DNA from: Candidatus Magnetobacterium casense
Lineage (GTDB): Bacteria; Nitrospirota; Thermodesulfovibrionia; Thermodesulfovibrionales; Magnetobacteriaceae
DNA length: 64,000 nt
Assembly (NCBI RefSeq): GCF_000714715.1
Contig: NZ_JMFO01000001.1
Location: 1 to 64,000 of the forward strand
Direction of reading: 5' to 3'
In this document: piece by piece, positions 16,513 through 25,899 of the stretch
How positions within the stretch are numbered: position 1 is the first letter of the stretch
Layout of the letters: each line of letters begins with the position of its first letter
The notes under the pieces: model-generated
Databases searched by the model: none
Seen by the model: the letters and a program-made list of their open reading frames with translations, nothing else
Told to the model about the DNA's origin: nothing
Translations under genes and position numbers: made by a program

Positions 16513-18486
16513 ATGGAAAAAGAATCTTGTACGTTTTCATACTGCCAAAAGCCGGAGATAATCGAGCACGAGACCGACATACTGCTCATCGGCGGTGGCA
16601 TGGCCAACTGCGGAGCCGCCTTCGAGGCCGCTCGTTGGGCTACACCAAAGGGCATCAAGATAACCCTCGTTGACAAGGCCGCTATGGACAGAAGCGGCGC
16701 CGTCGCTATGGGACTCTCCGCCATCAATACATACATGGGCGATAACGACCCCGCCGATTACGTAAAATACGTCAAAGGCGACCTCATGGGCATAATCAGA
16801 GAGGACCTCGTATACGACGTAGGCAGACACGTAGATGATTCCGTACACCTCTTTGAGGAGTGGGGATTACCCGTATGGAAGCGCGCCGATGACGGCCACA
16901 CAATGGACGGCGCACAGCCTGCCAAAAAACTCTCCGAAGGCGGTAAGCCGGTAAGAAGCGGTAAGTGGCAGATCATGATAAACGGTGAGTCATACAAGGT
17001 CATCGTAGCAGAAGCCGCAAAAAAAGCACTGGAATTCAACAGACAGGGCACCGGCGTAGCACAGAACCTCTTTGAAAGAGTGTTCATCGTCAAGCTCTTA
17101 CCGGACCCCAAGGATGCCAACAGAGTAGCGGCAGCCGTAGGATTCAGCGTCAGAGAGAACAAGGTTTATATATTCAAGGCAAAGGCCATGCTCCTGTGCG
17201 CCGGTGGTGCGGTTAACTGCTTCAGACCACGTTCGGTAGCAGAGGGACAGGGTAGGGCCTGGTATCCAATATGGAACGCCGGCTCAACCTATGCAATGGC
17301 AGCACAGATGGGCGCCGAACTCGTCCTGATGGAGAACAGATTCGTACCTGCAAGGTTTAAGGACGGCTACGGCCCGGTTGGCGCATGGTTCTTGTTCTTT
17401 AAGGCAAAGGCTACCAACGCCCTCGGCGAAGACTACTGCGTAACCCACTTTGAGGCAACAAAGGCCAAGTACGGCAAGTACTGCAGCGATCCACACAAGC
17501 TCGGCACCGCCATCAGAAACCACATGATGATGGTTGATATGAAGCTCGGCAAAGGCCCGATCCTCATGAACACCCACAACGCAATGGCAGAACTGGCAAA
17601 GACCATGGATGCCAAACAGATCAAGCACCTCGAAGCCGAAGCATGGGAAGACTTCCTCGACATGTGTATCGGACAGGCTGGCGTTTGGGCTGGATACAAT
17701 ATCGACCCCAGCAAGACCCCCTCTGAAATCATGCCGACTGAGCCGTATCTCTTAGGCTCACACGCAGGATGCGCCGGTATATGGGTTAGCGGACCGGACG
17801 ACCTGGGTGCACCAAAAGAATGGAACTGGGGCTACAACAGAATGTCCACCGTCAAGGGCTTGTTCACAGCCGGTGATGGCGTAGGCGCCTCCGGACACAA
17901 GTTCTCCTCAGGCTCACACGCCGAAGGCAGAATCGCAGCCAAGGCAATGGTCGCCCTGTGCCTGGACGAACCAAACTACAAGCCCGAACTGTCAAAGTCA
18001 GTTGACGAACTGGCCGGTGAAATCTACCTGCCATACGAGATATACGAAAAGTACAAAAACTACAGCACAGACCCACATACCAACCCCAACTACATCAGAC
18101 CCAAGATGCTTCAGGCAAGACTCCAGAAGATCATGGATGAGTACGTAGGCGGCGTATCAACCTGGTACATGACCAGCAAGACAATGCTCGAAAAAGGACT
18201 CGAACAACTGATCCTCCTCAAGGAAGACTCCCTGAAAATGGCCGCAGCCGACCTGCACGAGCTTATGAGATGCTGGGAAAACTACCACAGAATCTGGGCC
18301 GGTGAGTCACACGCCAGACACATCCTCTTCAGGGAAGACTCCAGGTACCCCGGATACTACTACAGAGGAGACTTCGACCTCGTAGACGATACAAACTGGA
18401 AGTGCTTCACCATTTCCAAGTTCAACAACAGCACACAGCAGTGGGAGCTCTCAAAGAGAGATTATGTACAGCTGATCCCTGACTAA
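16513..18486 (+). CDS. aprA: adenylylsulfate reductase alpha subunit
   Basis: A 657-residue flavoprotein that interconverts APS and AMP + sulfite. The FAD-binding Rossmann motif DILLIGGGMANCGAAFEAAR is near the N-terminus, followed by the conserved RSGAVAMGLSAIN region; SGHKFSSGSHAEGRIAAKA near the end of the FAD domain is typical. The open frame extends to 16441, but the ATG at 16513 with AAGGAGAAG upstream gives the conserved N-terminus. It functions as an AprBA heterodimer in the cytoplasm. Confidence 0.97.
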   Translation: MEKESCTFSYCQKPEIIEHETDILLIGGGMANCGAAFEAARWATPKGIKITLVDKAAMDRSGAVAMGLSAINTYMGDNDPADYVKYVKGDLMGIIREDLVYDVGRHVDDSVHLFEEWGLPVWKRADDGHTMDGAQPAKKLSEGGKPVRSGKWQIMINGESYKVIVAEAAKKALEFNRQGTGVAQNLFERVFIVKLLPDPKDANRVAAAVGFSVRENKVYIFKAKAMLLCAGGAVNCFRPRSVAEGQGRAWYPIWNAGSTYAMAAQMGAELVLMENRFVPARFKDGYGPVGAWFLFFKAKATNALGEDYCVTHFEATKAKYGKYCSDPHKLGTAIRNHMMMVDMKLGKGPILMNTHNAMAELAKTMDAKQIKHLEAEAWEDFLDMCIGQAGVWAGYNIDPSKTPSEIMPTEPYLLGSHAGCAGIWVSGPDDLGAPKEWNWGYNRMSTVKGLFTAGDGVGASGHKFSSGSHAEGRIAAKAMVALCLDEPNYKPELSKSVDELAGEIYLPYEIYEKYKNYSTDPHTNPNYIRPKMLQARLQKIMDEYVGGVSTWYMTSKTMLEKGLEQLILLKEDSLKMAAADLHELMRCWENYHRIWAGESHARHILFREDSRYPGYYYRGDFDLVDDTNWKCFTISKFNNSTQQWELSKRDYVQLIPD

Positions 18487-18524
18487 GATAAACACTAAAT
18501 AGCGCCTTACAGGTGCGGTAGAAA

Positions 18525-18632
18525 GGGTCGCTGCCCTCAGCAATGAGGGGGCCGGAAAGGGGGCCCTCAACAGGGAATGCCCAACAACAGGGACACCCTC
18601 AGAGGGATACCCCCCAATGGCAACAGCGACCC
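18525..18632 (+). ncRNA. structured intergenic region between aprA and qmoA (possible attenuator or processing site)
   Basis: A perfect 9-bp stem, GGGTCGCTG (18525-18533) with CAGCGACCC (18624-18632), encloses 90 bases. Inside, CCCTCA-GCAA-TGAGGG (18534-18549) is a 6-bp stem with a GNRA tetraloop. CCCTCA occurs again at 18564 and 18596, so the single TGAGGG could pair with any of three partners, and CAACAGGGA is repeated at 18568 and 18585. It may set the relative expression of apr and qmo. This is inference from pairing alone; no known RNA family was recognised. Confidence 0.45.
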
Positions 18633-18683
18633 CTGCCACATCTGAGACCGTTTAATGTTTGAAACAAACGCGGAGGATTTTTT

Positions 18684-19934
18684 ATGTCAGATAAAAAGAG
18701 TATTTTGGTAATAGGTGGAGGAATAAGCGGTATTACCACAGCAATAGAGGCTGCCGAGACAGGTTACAACACAATCATAGTGGAAAAAAACCCCTACCTC
18801 GGTGGGCGCGTAGCACAGTTAAACCGTTATTTCCCAAAACTATGTCCGCCATACTGCGGATTAGAAATAAACTTCAAGAGAATAAAGCAAAACCCCAATA
18901 TAAAGTTCTATACAATGGCAGAGGTTGACAGTGTAAGCGGTACGGAGGGTAACTTCTCCGTCCAGCTGAAGATCAGTCCGCGCTTTGTCAACTCCAAATG
19001 CACGGCATGTGACAAGTGCGTAGAGGTCTGCCCGGTAGAAAGGCCTAATAGCTTCAACTTCGGAATGGACAAAACAAAAGCTATATATAGACCCCACGAA
19101 ATGTCCTTCCCCATGAAATACGTAATCGATTCAACTGTCTGCCCCGGCTCACAGTGCAGTAAGTGTGTCGGAGCATGTAAGTATAATGCCATAGATTTGA
19201 ACATGAAGCCCGAAACAGTGCAGCTCAACGTAGCCAGCATAATCTATGCCACGGGCTGGACCCCCTATGACGCCACAAAGATGGACAACCTGGGCTATGG
19301 AAAGGTCAAAAACGTCATCACCAACATGATGATGGAAAGACTGGCCGCCCCCAACGGCCCAACTAAAGGCAAAATCGTCAGACCGTCGGACTCCAAGGCC
19401 GTGACCTCAGTGGCCTTCGTCCAGTGCGCCGGCTCCAGGGACGAAAACCACATGGCTCACTGCTCGTCAATCTGCTGCATGGCAACTCTGAAACAGGCAA
19501 CCTACCTCAGAGACTCCAACCCCGAAATCAAAGCCACCATGTACTACATAGACCTCAGGGCACCCGGAAAATATGAGGACTTCCTCAAAAAAGTACAGGC
19601 CGATAACATAATCGACATGGTCAAGGGTAAGGTGGCAAAAATCGAGGAAGACAGCGAAACGGCAGACCCCATCCTGACCGTGGAGGATGTCCTGGGTGGA
19701 CAGAAGATCTCACAGCAGGTGGATATGGTAGTGCTGGCCACCGGCATGGAACCCTCCATCAAAAGCAAGGCTGGCAACGCAAAACTCGATGACAATGGCT
19801 TTGTCATAGGCGACGGACAAGATGCCGGTATCTATGGAGCCGGAGTAGCCAAAAATCCCAATGACGTAATGACGTCCCTACAGGATGCAACCGCAATGGC
19901 CCTAAAAGGCATCCAGTCAACAGCGAGGAGGTAG
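18684..19934 (+). CDS. qmoA: Qmo complex subunit A (HdrA-like flavoprotein)
   Basis: A 416-residue FAD protein related to HdrA. Residues 6-30 carry the dinucleotide motif VIGGGISGITTAIEAAE; the CPPYC motif near 54 and a ferredoxin-like cysteine group (CTACDKCVEVCP) follow. QmoABC moves electrons between the menaquinone pool and AprBA. CGGAGG precedes the ATG. It lies three bases before qmoB, so the two are translated together. Confidence 0.95.
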   Translation: MSDKKSILVIGGGISGITTAIEAAETGYNTIIVEKNPYLGGRVAQLNRYFPKLCPPYCGLEINFKRIKQNPNIKFYTMAEVDSVSGTEGNFSVQLKISPRFVNSKCTACDKCVEVCPVERPNSFNFGMDKTKAIYRPHEMSFPMKYVIDSTVCPGSQCSKCVGACKYNAIDLNMKPETVQLNVASIIYATGWTPYDATKMDNLGYGKVKNVITNMMMERLAAPNGPTKGKIVRPSDSKAVTSVAFVQCAGSRDENHMAHCSSICCMATLKQATYLRDSNPEIKATMYYIDLRAPGKYEDFLKKVQADNIIDMVKGKVAKIEEDSETADPILTVEDVLGGQKISQQVDMVVLATGMEPSIKSKAGNAKLDDNGFVIGDGQDAGIYGAGVAKNPNDVMTSLQDATAMALKGIQSTARR

Positions 19935-19937
19935 ACT

Positions 19938-22184
19938 ATGGCTGACGATTCAAAAATAGGCGTATATATATGCACGGACTGTGGCATTGGTGAGAGCTTA
20001 AACATTGAGGAACTCGAAAAGGTCGCCAAAAATGAACTGCGCGCACCCGTATGTAAAACCCATCCGTTCTTGTGCAGCGACGAAGGCGTCCAGGTAATAC
20101 GCGATGACATAAACAAAGAGGGCGTAAACAAAATAGTCATAGCCGCATGTTCGGCACGTGTCAATACCGACGTGTTCGATTTCGACCAGTACCTCTATGT
20201 GACGGAGAGGGTGAATATCAGAGAGCATGTCGTCTGGACCCAACCGCCAAACACCGAAACAACCCAGGCCATCGCCAACGACAACATGCGCATGGGGATA
20301 ACCCGCATCAGCAAGGCAGAGGTCCCCATACCCAGAACCACCGATGTGGAACGCACCGTCATGGTCGTCGGAGGTGGCAACGCCGGTCTGACGGCAGCCC
20401 TGGAAGTAGCAGCAGCCGGTTACAAGGCCGTTATCGTTGAAAAGGGCGCATCCCTGGGTGGATGGGCAACGAAGTTCTACAAGAGCTATCCCGTAAAACC
20501 ACCCTTTGATACACTCCTTGCCCCCGCAATCGGCAACAAGGTAAAGGCCGTCGAAGGCAACTCATCCATCAAGGTGCACCTCAACTCCACGATAGTGCAG
20601 ACAGAGGGTGAACCGGGCATGTTCGACGTCAAGATCAACAAGGGTGGTGCTGAGGAGACCTTCAGGGTTGGCGCCATAATCATGGCCACGGGCTGGAAGC
20701 CCTACGACGCCACACCGCTTGCAGAGCCTTATGGTTACGGCAAATTCAAAAACGTCGTTACCAACGTCGAAATGGAGACAATCGCCCTCAAGGGTAAGAT
20801 CACACGCCCCTCCGATGGTAAACCGGCCAATAGCGTGGTGTTTTTGCAGTGCGCCGGGCAGAGGGATGAAAAGCACGTCCCCTACTGCTCCGTAGTCTGC
20901 TGCAACGTCTCCCTCAAGCAGGCCAAGTACGTCAGGGAGTCCAATTCCGATGCCGGCGCCTATATCATATACAAGGACATGAGAACCCCCGGTATCTACG
21001 AAAACTTCTACAAGGCCACCCAGGATGACCCCGGCATATTCCTTGCCAAGGGTGAGGTGCGTGCCATCACAGAGGCCCCCGACGGCAGCCTGCTGGTGGA
21101 TGTAGATAATCAGTTGCTGGGCAAGGACATGCGCATACAGGCAGACATCGTGGTACTTGCCACGGGTATGGTCTCCAGCATGATCCCCGACGGGATGGCC
21201 GTAAATGATATCACTCCAGAGTATGTGGGAGAGATCGTTATCAAAAAAACGCAGGACGGCGATATCCCGGAGCTTAACGCATTCCCGCTAGCACTGAATC
21301 TCAAATACAGGCAAGGTCCCGAAATGCCGCACCTCAAGTACGGCTTCCCCGATTCACACTTCATCTGCTTCCCGTATGAGACCCGACGCACGGGCATATA
21401 CGCCGCCGGTGCCGTGAGACATCCAATGGACGGCCTGCAGTCAACCACCGATGCCACAGGCGCTGCGCTCAAAGCCATCCAGTGTATAGAGCTGACGGCA
21501 CAGGGCAAAGCCGTATCTCCACGTGCGGGAGATGCAACCTTCCCGGACTTCCGCCTGGAGAGCTGTACGCAGTGTCGCCGATGCACGGTTGAGTGTCCCT
21601 TCGGTGTCCTCGATGAGGATGAAAAGGGTACTCCAAAGGAGCATCCGTATCGCTGCCGCCGGTGTGGAACCTGTATGGGCGCCTGTCCGCAGAGAATCAT
21701 ATCGTTCAGGAACTACAGCGTTGACATGATTTCGGCAATGCTCAAGTCACTCGACGTCCCGGCGGAGGGTGAGGAGCCGTTTGTTGTGACACTCATCTGC
21801 GAAAACGACGCCTATCCCGCTATCGACATGGCCGGTATCAACAGGATGAAGCTCAACCCCAACTACAGATTCATATCCCTGAGATGCCTCGGTGGCACAA
21901 ACCTCGTCTGGATAACGGACGCCCTGTCACGTGGAATTGACGGCATAATGCTCATTGGCTGCAAGTATGGCGAAAACTACCAGTGTCACTTCATAAAAGG
22001 CTCGCAAATGGCAAGCGAACGCCTCAGCAAGGTGCAGGAGACCCTCGGCAGATTGAACCTCGAGGCAGAGAGGGTTGAACAGGTACAGTTGGCCATCAAC
22101 GAGTGGGATCAGTTGCCAAAGATACTTGAAGACTTCTCGGAAAAACTTAAAGGGTTTGGACCAAATCCATTTAAGGGCTTCTAA
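19938..22184 (+). CDS. qmoB: Qmo complex subunit B (HdrA-like with MvhD domain)
   Basis: A 748-residue protein with an HdrA-like N-terminus including VMVVGGGNAGLTAALEVA near 141, then two [4Fe-4S] motifs (CTQCRRCTVECP and CRRCGTCMGACP) near 546 and 575, then a C-terminal MvhD-type domain (LICENDAYPAID ... LRCLGG ... IGCKYGENYQCHF). That order is standard for QmoB. It shares the complex with QmoA and links it to QmoC. Confidence 0.95.
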   Translation: MADDSKIGVYICTDCGIGESLNIEELEKVAKNELRAPVCKTHPFLCSDEGVQVIRDDINKEGVNKIVIAACSARVNTDVFDFDQYLYVTERVNIREHVVWTQPPNTETTQAIANDNMRMGITRISKAEVPIPRTTDVERTVMVVGGGNAGLTAALEVAAAGYKAVIVEKGASLGGWATKFYKSYPVKPPFDTLLAPAIGNKVKAVEGNSSIKVHLNSTIVQTEGEPGMFDVKINKGGAEETFRVGAIIMATGWKPYDATPLAEPYGYGKFKNVVTNVEMETIALKGKITRPSDGKPANSVVFLQCAGQRDEKHVPYCSVVCCNVSLKQAKYVRESNSDAGAYIIYKDMRTPGIYENFYKATQDDPGIFLAKGEVRAITEAPDGSLLVDVDNQLLGKDMRIQADIVVLATGMVSSMIPDGMAVNDITPEYVGEIVIKKTQDGDIPELNAFPLALNLKYRQGPEMPHLKYGFPDSHFICFPYETRRTGIYAAGAVRHPMDGLQSTTDATGAALKAIQCIELTAQGKAVSPRAGDATFPDFRLESCTQCRRCTVECPFGVLDEDEKGTPKEHPYRCRRCGTCMGACPQRIISFRNYSVDMISAMLKSLDVPAEGEEPFVVTLICENDAYPAIDMAGINRMKLNPNYRFISLRCLGGTNLVWITDALSRGIDGIMLIGCKYGENYQCHFIKGSQMASERLSKVQETLGRLNLEAERVEQVQLAINEWDQLPKILEDFSEKLKGFGPNPFKGF

Positions 22185-22207
22185 TCTTAAATAATCAGGA
22201 GGTTATT

Positions 22208-23395
22208 ATGGGTGATGGTACGACAGTAGTAACGCCCGATGTGGGGTTCGTAAGAAGTCTGCAGGAGGCCGGCGCCGATACACTGAAGAAGTGCTATCAG
22301 TGCGCTACGTGTTCGGTAGTATGTGAACTGACGCCTAAGGATAATCCTTTTCCCCGAAAAGAGATGCTCATGGCTCAATGGGGCATGAAGGACGAGCTTG
22401 CCAAGGACCCCGACATCTGGCTCTGCCACAACTGCAACGACTGTACCAAGTACTGTCCGCGTGGGGCACGCCCCGGTGATGTGCTGTCCGTGCTGAGAAA
22501 GACTGTTGTAGCAGAAAACGCCTTTCCTCGGTTTATGGGCACCATAGTGGGAAATCCGGCTCTCATTCTCGTGGCCCTAACCTTGCCTGTTATTCTGTTT
22601 GGTGCATTCATAGCGATTCGCATGCACTCAGGCCAGCCGCTGTTTCCCGATGGCGATGTGGTGTTTGACAAGTTCTTTCCGATCCACTACATAGACCCGA
22701 TATTTATCACGACTGCAACGTTGGTGATGCTCTCCTTTGCTGTCAGCATAGGCCGCTTCTGGTGCAGATTAAACGTGCAACCCTACAAGTTGCTTGCATA
22801 TGGCCAGTTTATGCCGAGCCTTATTGCAACGCTCAAGGAGATTTTAACACACAAGAAGTTCCAGAAGTGTGACGCCAACAACGAAAGGACGCTGGCCCAC
22901 AGACTTGTGTTCTTTGGATTTATCGGGTTGTTTATAACGACCAACTGGGGGGTCTTTCACATATATGCCTTGAAATGGGAATCCCCGTACTCGCTGACAG
23001 ACCCCGACATACTGGCGTTATTTAATGGCTCAAAGGAGCTTGTGTTTCTTGCCTATATGGCCTTTAAGGTGTTTGGAAACGTCAGCGCCCTGGCGTTGCT
23101 GATCGGTGGTGTCATGATAGTATCCAACAGGCTCAAGGACAAGGGGTTTGTCAGTAAGACCTCGTCCTTTGACTGGATGTTTGCCGCCATCATACTGATC
23201 CTGGCAATAACGGGATTGTTGGCCGAAATGCTGAGGCTTGCCGGTGTAGCTATCCTGGCGTACCCGGTTTATTTTTTACACCTGGTGTTTGTGTTTTACA
23301 TCATTGCGTATCTGCCGTTTTCAAAGTTGGCCCACCTGGTCTACAGGACCGTTGCCATACTATACTCCAAAATGGCTCAACGCGACGTCATGTAA
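22208..23395 (+). CDS. qmoC: Qmo complex subunit C (membrane quinone-reactive subunit)
   Basis: A 395-residue protein joining an HdrC-like cytoplasmic part with two [4Fe-4S] sites (CYQCATCSVVC and CHNCNDCTKYCP) to a cytochrome-b-like membrane domain of about six helices from residue 115 on. Histidines in the helices (for example FFPIHYIDP and FLHLVFVF) are possible haem ligands. It is the menaquinone-facing subunit. AGGAGG precedes the start. The operon ends here: a repeat copy with two strong hairpins begins right after the stop. Confidence 0.95.
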   Translation: MGDGTTVVTPDVGFVRSLQEAGADTLKKCYQCATCSVVCELTPKDNPFPRKEMLMAQWGMKDELAKDPDIWLCHNCNDCTKYCPRGARPGDVLSVLRKTVVAENAFPRFMGTIVGNPALILVALTLPVILFGAFIAIRMHSGQPLFPDGDVVFDKFFPIHYIDPIFITTATLVMLSFAVSIGRFWCRLNVQPYKLLAYGQFMPSLIATLKEILTHKKFQKCDANNERTLAHRLVFFGFIGLFITTNWGVFHIYALKWESPYSLTDPDILALFNGSKELVFLAYMAFKVFGNVSALALLIGGVMIVSNRLKDKGFVSKTSSFDWMFAAIILILAITGLLAEMLRLAGVAILAYPVYFLHLVFVFYIIAYLPFSKLAHLVYRTVAILYSKMAQRDVM

Positions 23396-23490
23396 AAAGG
23401 AAAAGAGAAGAAGGGGGGCGGCTCCGCCCCCCCCTCAGACCCCCCCTGCAAGGGGTCACGGACCCCTTGACCCCATAATGCGCAACCCTT
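23396..23490 (+). repeat. GC-rich intergenic repeat, copy 5, with two perfect hairpins
   Basis: Hairpin one: GGGGGGCGG-CT-CCGCCCCCC at 23413-23432. Hairpin two: CAAGGGGTC-ACG-GACCCCTTG at 23449-23469, followed by ACCCCATAATGCGCAACCC. No T-run follows, so it is not a textbook rho-independent terminator, but stems this strong directly after qmoC should at least protect or end the apr-qmo transcript. Confidence 0.8.
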
Positions 23491-23547
23491 ACTCTGATAT
23501 AAAACTGGGGGTGCTGTCGTTATGTTTAAGAAAGGACTATAAGAAAA

Positions 23548-24324
23548 ATGTTTGAAGAGTTAGATAAAGATGTATTTGATTTAAATGTGGACAGTGGATT
23601 TCGGTTTGATTGTCACAGTGGGTTGTCGTGTTACAATGTTTGTTGTCGGGAGTTGGATATAGTGTTGTCACCTTATGATATAGTTAGGATGAAGAACCGG
23701 TTGGGGATAACGTCTGGTGAGTTTTTGTTGCGGTACACCATTACTACTATAGCCAAGGAGACGAACTTGCCGTTTATAAAGTTGGGGATGGATGATGAGG
23801 GTAAGTGTCGGTTTGTTACAGAGGAGGGTTGTTCGATCTATGGGGACAGGCCGTTGGTGTGTCGGTATTATCCGTTGGGATATGGAGTTGCAAAGAAGGG
23901 CACAGATGGCGGGCATTTTTATTTTCTGATAAAGGAGGATTTTTGCAAGGGGCATGTGCAGGAGAGGGACTGGATCATCCGGCAGTGGAAGAAGGACCTT
24001 GAGATCGACCACTACGAGGACATGAACAAGGATTGGGTTGACATAATCCTCAAGAAGAAGTTGTTGAGCAAGGATAGCGTCCCCGATGACAAGAGTATAC
24101 GGATGTTTTTCATGGGCAGTTACGATGTGGATTCGTTTCGGGACTTTGTGTTTAAGAGTGCGTTTTTGAACACGTTTGAGCTGGAGGATGAGGAGGTTGA
24201 AATAATCCGGCAGGATGAGGCGGAGTTGATGAAGTTTGCCCACCGGTGGTTGCTCTTTGCGTTGTTCAAGTCTCCCACGTTGGTGCTCAAGAGGGATGCG
24301 GTAAGGGGTAAGTGTCAGGTGTAG
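23548..24324 (+). CDS. YkgJ-family cysteine-cluster protein
   Basis: A 258-residue protein with the hallmark cysteine pattern C22-x5-C28-x3-C32-C33 (DCHSGLSCYNVCCRELD) and further cysteines near 87-103 (CRFVTEEGCSIYGDRPLVC) that together would hold a metal or iron-sulfur centre, as in the zinc/iron-chelating CxxCxxCC (UPF0153) family. The C-terminal 130 residues are helical and family-specific. AAAGGA precedes the ATG. Codon use is markedly T/G-rich at third positions compared with qmo. Function unknown. Confidence 0.75.
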   Translation: MFEELDKDVFDLNVDSGFRFDCHSGLSCYNVCCRELDIVLSPYDIVRMKNRLGITSGEFLLRYTITTIAKETNLPFIKLGMDDEGKCRFVTEEGCSIYGDRPLVCRYYPLGYGVAKKGTDGGHFYFLIKEDFCKGHVQERDWIIRQWKKDLEIDHYEDMNKDWVDIILKKKLLSKDSVPDDKSIRMFFMGSYDVDSFRDFVFKSAFLNTFELEDEEVEIIRQDEAELMKFAHRWLLFALFKSPTLVLKRDAVRGKCQV

Positions 24325-24408
24325 GTATCCGTGGAGGCAAGGGGGCATGGGAGCAGAGGCTGACATAAGAAAGTTAGTCAGATAACGGTTAAGGAACTTA
24401 GGGATTTG

Positions 24409-24558
24409 ATGAAGGATGTTGTTGAGGAGGTAATAGCCCCTGACTTTGGCTGTGAGTTACGTGATGACTTTATCGAGTCTCTCAAGGAAGCAGAGGACGA
24501 TATAAAAGCCGGCAGAGTCTATACGTTGGATGAGGTGAAAGCCGAAATAGGGTTGTGA
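24409..24558 (+). CDS. short antitoxin-like protein, N-terminus eroded
   Basis: A 49-residue reading frame: MKDVVEEVIAPDFGCELRDD, then FIESLKEAEDDIKAGRVYTL, then DEVKAEIGL. The acidic helix followed by AGRVYTLDEVKAEIGL looks like the toxin-binding tail of a RelB/DUF-type antitoxin. Homology-like sequence (QITVKELRDL) continues upstream in frame as far as 24364 but contains no start codon; a small ATG-led frame (24349-24384) overlaps it, suggesting a frameshift. It overlaps the next short frame by TGA/GTG, a classic TA arrangement. Confidence 0.4.
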   Translation: MKDVVEEVIAPDFGCELRDDFIESLKEAEDDIKAGRVYTLDEVKAEIGL

Positions 24559-24725
24559 AGGTTGTCCATAAGGTAGCACTCCAGTTCGGCGTGGTCACAT
24601 CGCTCAAGCACAATAACAATGCCATATTACGAAAAATATCAAAGTGGCTTAAATCCTGGCAACCACGGTTGCTTGTGGTGCTACCTCCAATTGAAATCTG
24701 CTATATTTTGCAAGTTAACGTTTAG
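24555..24725 (+). pseudogene. possible toxin remnant after the antitoxin-like gene
   Basis: A GTG-started 56-codon frame (VKVVHKVALQFG ... ILRKISKWLKSW) overlapping the antitoxin-like stop by four bases. The opening resembles the start of RelE/ParE toxins but the rest does not form a recognisable toxin, and it runs into the 3' end of the convergent ddl gene. I treat it as a broken remnant at most. Confidence 0.25.
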
Positions 24726-25890
24726 AGCCAATCTTACCGTTACTTGCCCTTAATGAAAGGATATTTGAATCAAAAACATATATGTTCTTTGCCTTGTTTC
24801 TGTGCCTGTCAAGGGCAATCTTTAGCATTTGGCTTGTTAGTTCGGTAAAGGATATGCCGGACTTTTCCCAGAGATAGAAAGACAAGGAACCGGGGATTGT
24901 ATTTATTTCATTGACGTACAAATCTTCCGTTTCCTTATTCATCAAAAAATCAATCCGCGCCACACCGCCGGCCCCCAACAAGGTAAATACCTGCTTTGAT
25001 AACCGTTCTATTTTTATCTTTAATGGTTCCGGTATTTGGGCAGGTAAAATACGACTGGTCGATGCCATTCCTTTTGTCTTGCCGCCTTCATATTTATCCG
25101 AAAAACTCAGGATATTGCTATTACGTATTGGCTCTTCAATTACCGATACAACAGTGCTATCTCCGTTTCCCAGGACAGAGCAGTTAAGCTCTCTGAGGTT
25201 CTGGACAAGGCGTTCAATGAGTATTGACCTGGAGTATTGACCGGCGTTTACAATCGCATTTTCGAGCTCACTGATATTATTAACCGCGCTGATACCAATG
25301 CTTGATCCCAAATTGGATGGTTTTACAATAACCGGATAACCTAACCTGGATTCTATCTTGTTGACACAATCGTTCCGATGCAACAACCAATTTTCCATGG
25401 ATAATTCGACATAGTCAACGGCAGGAATGTCATTGCCTTTTAAGAAGCTCTTGAACAGTATTTTATTCATTCCTATTGCTGAAGATAGCACATCACATCC
25501 GGCGTAGGGGATATTGAAAAGTTCCAGCATTCCTTGCAGGGTGCCGTCTTCTCCATTTGTGCCATGAAGAACCGGAAACACAATGTCGATTGACTCAACT
25601 GGCTTTCTTCCGAATAACGTTGGATTTGCGTTAAGTAAAACCAGTTGACCGTTTTGTCCGGAGGGAAGGACATTTACGGATTTACCGAGCAGAGACGCCG
25701 TATCGGAAAAATTGCCTATCTCGGACAGGCCTTTGCCGATATACCATAGGCCGGCCTTTGATATATAAATTGGTATACCGTTATATCTCTCCGTATCCAG
25801 GGCATGGAAGGCCTGAAGGCCGGATATAATAGAAACCTCATGTTCAACGGAAACTCCGCCGAATATTACGCCAACTTTTGTCTTCTTCAT
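24715..25890 (-). CDS. ddl: D-alanine--D-alanine ligase
   Basis: A 391-residue ATP-grasp ligase making D-Ala-D-Ala for peptidoglycan. It has the N-terminal GVIFGGVSVEHEVSI loop, the ATP-binding IVKPSNLGSSIGIS near 190 and the metal/ATP site VNEINTIPGSLSFYLWEKSG near 325. Length is slightly above the 300-370 norm. GAGGTAAATCA precedes the ATG. It is the last gene of a three-gene cassette (hydrolase, Mur ligase, ddl). The cassette is clearly more AT-rich than the apr-qmo and acs genes around it, and it is remote from any division/cell-wall cluster in view, so it may be a transferred second copy. Confidence 0.93.
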   Translation of the reverse strand: MKKTKVGVIFGGVSVEHEVSIISGLQAFHALDTERYNGIPIYISKAGLWYIGKGLSEIGNFSDTASLLGKSVNVLPSGQNGQLVLLNANPTLFGRKPVESIDIVFPVLHGTNGEDGTLQGMLELFNIPYAGCDVLSSAIGMNKILFKSFLKGNDIPAVDYVELSMENWLLHRNDCVNKIESRLGYPVIVKPSNLGSSIGISAVNNISELENAIVNAGQYSRSILIERLVQNLRELNCSVLGNGDSTVVSVIEEPIRNSNILSFSDKYEGGKTKGMASTSRILPAQIPEPLKIKIERLSKQVFTLLGAGGVARIDFLMNKETEDLYVNEINTIPGSLSFYLWEKSGISFTELTSQMLKIALDRHRNKAKNIYVFDSNILSLRASNGKIGSKR

Positions 25891-25899
25891 TGATTTACC

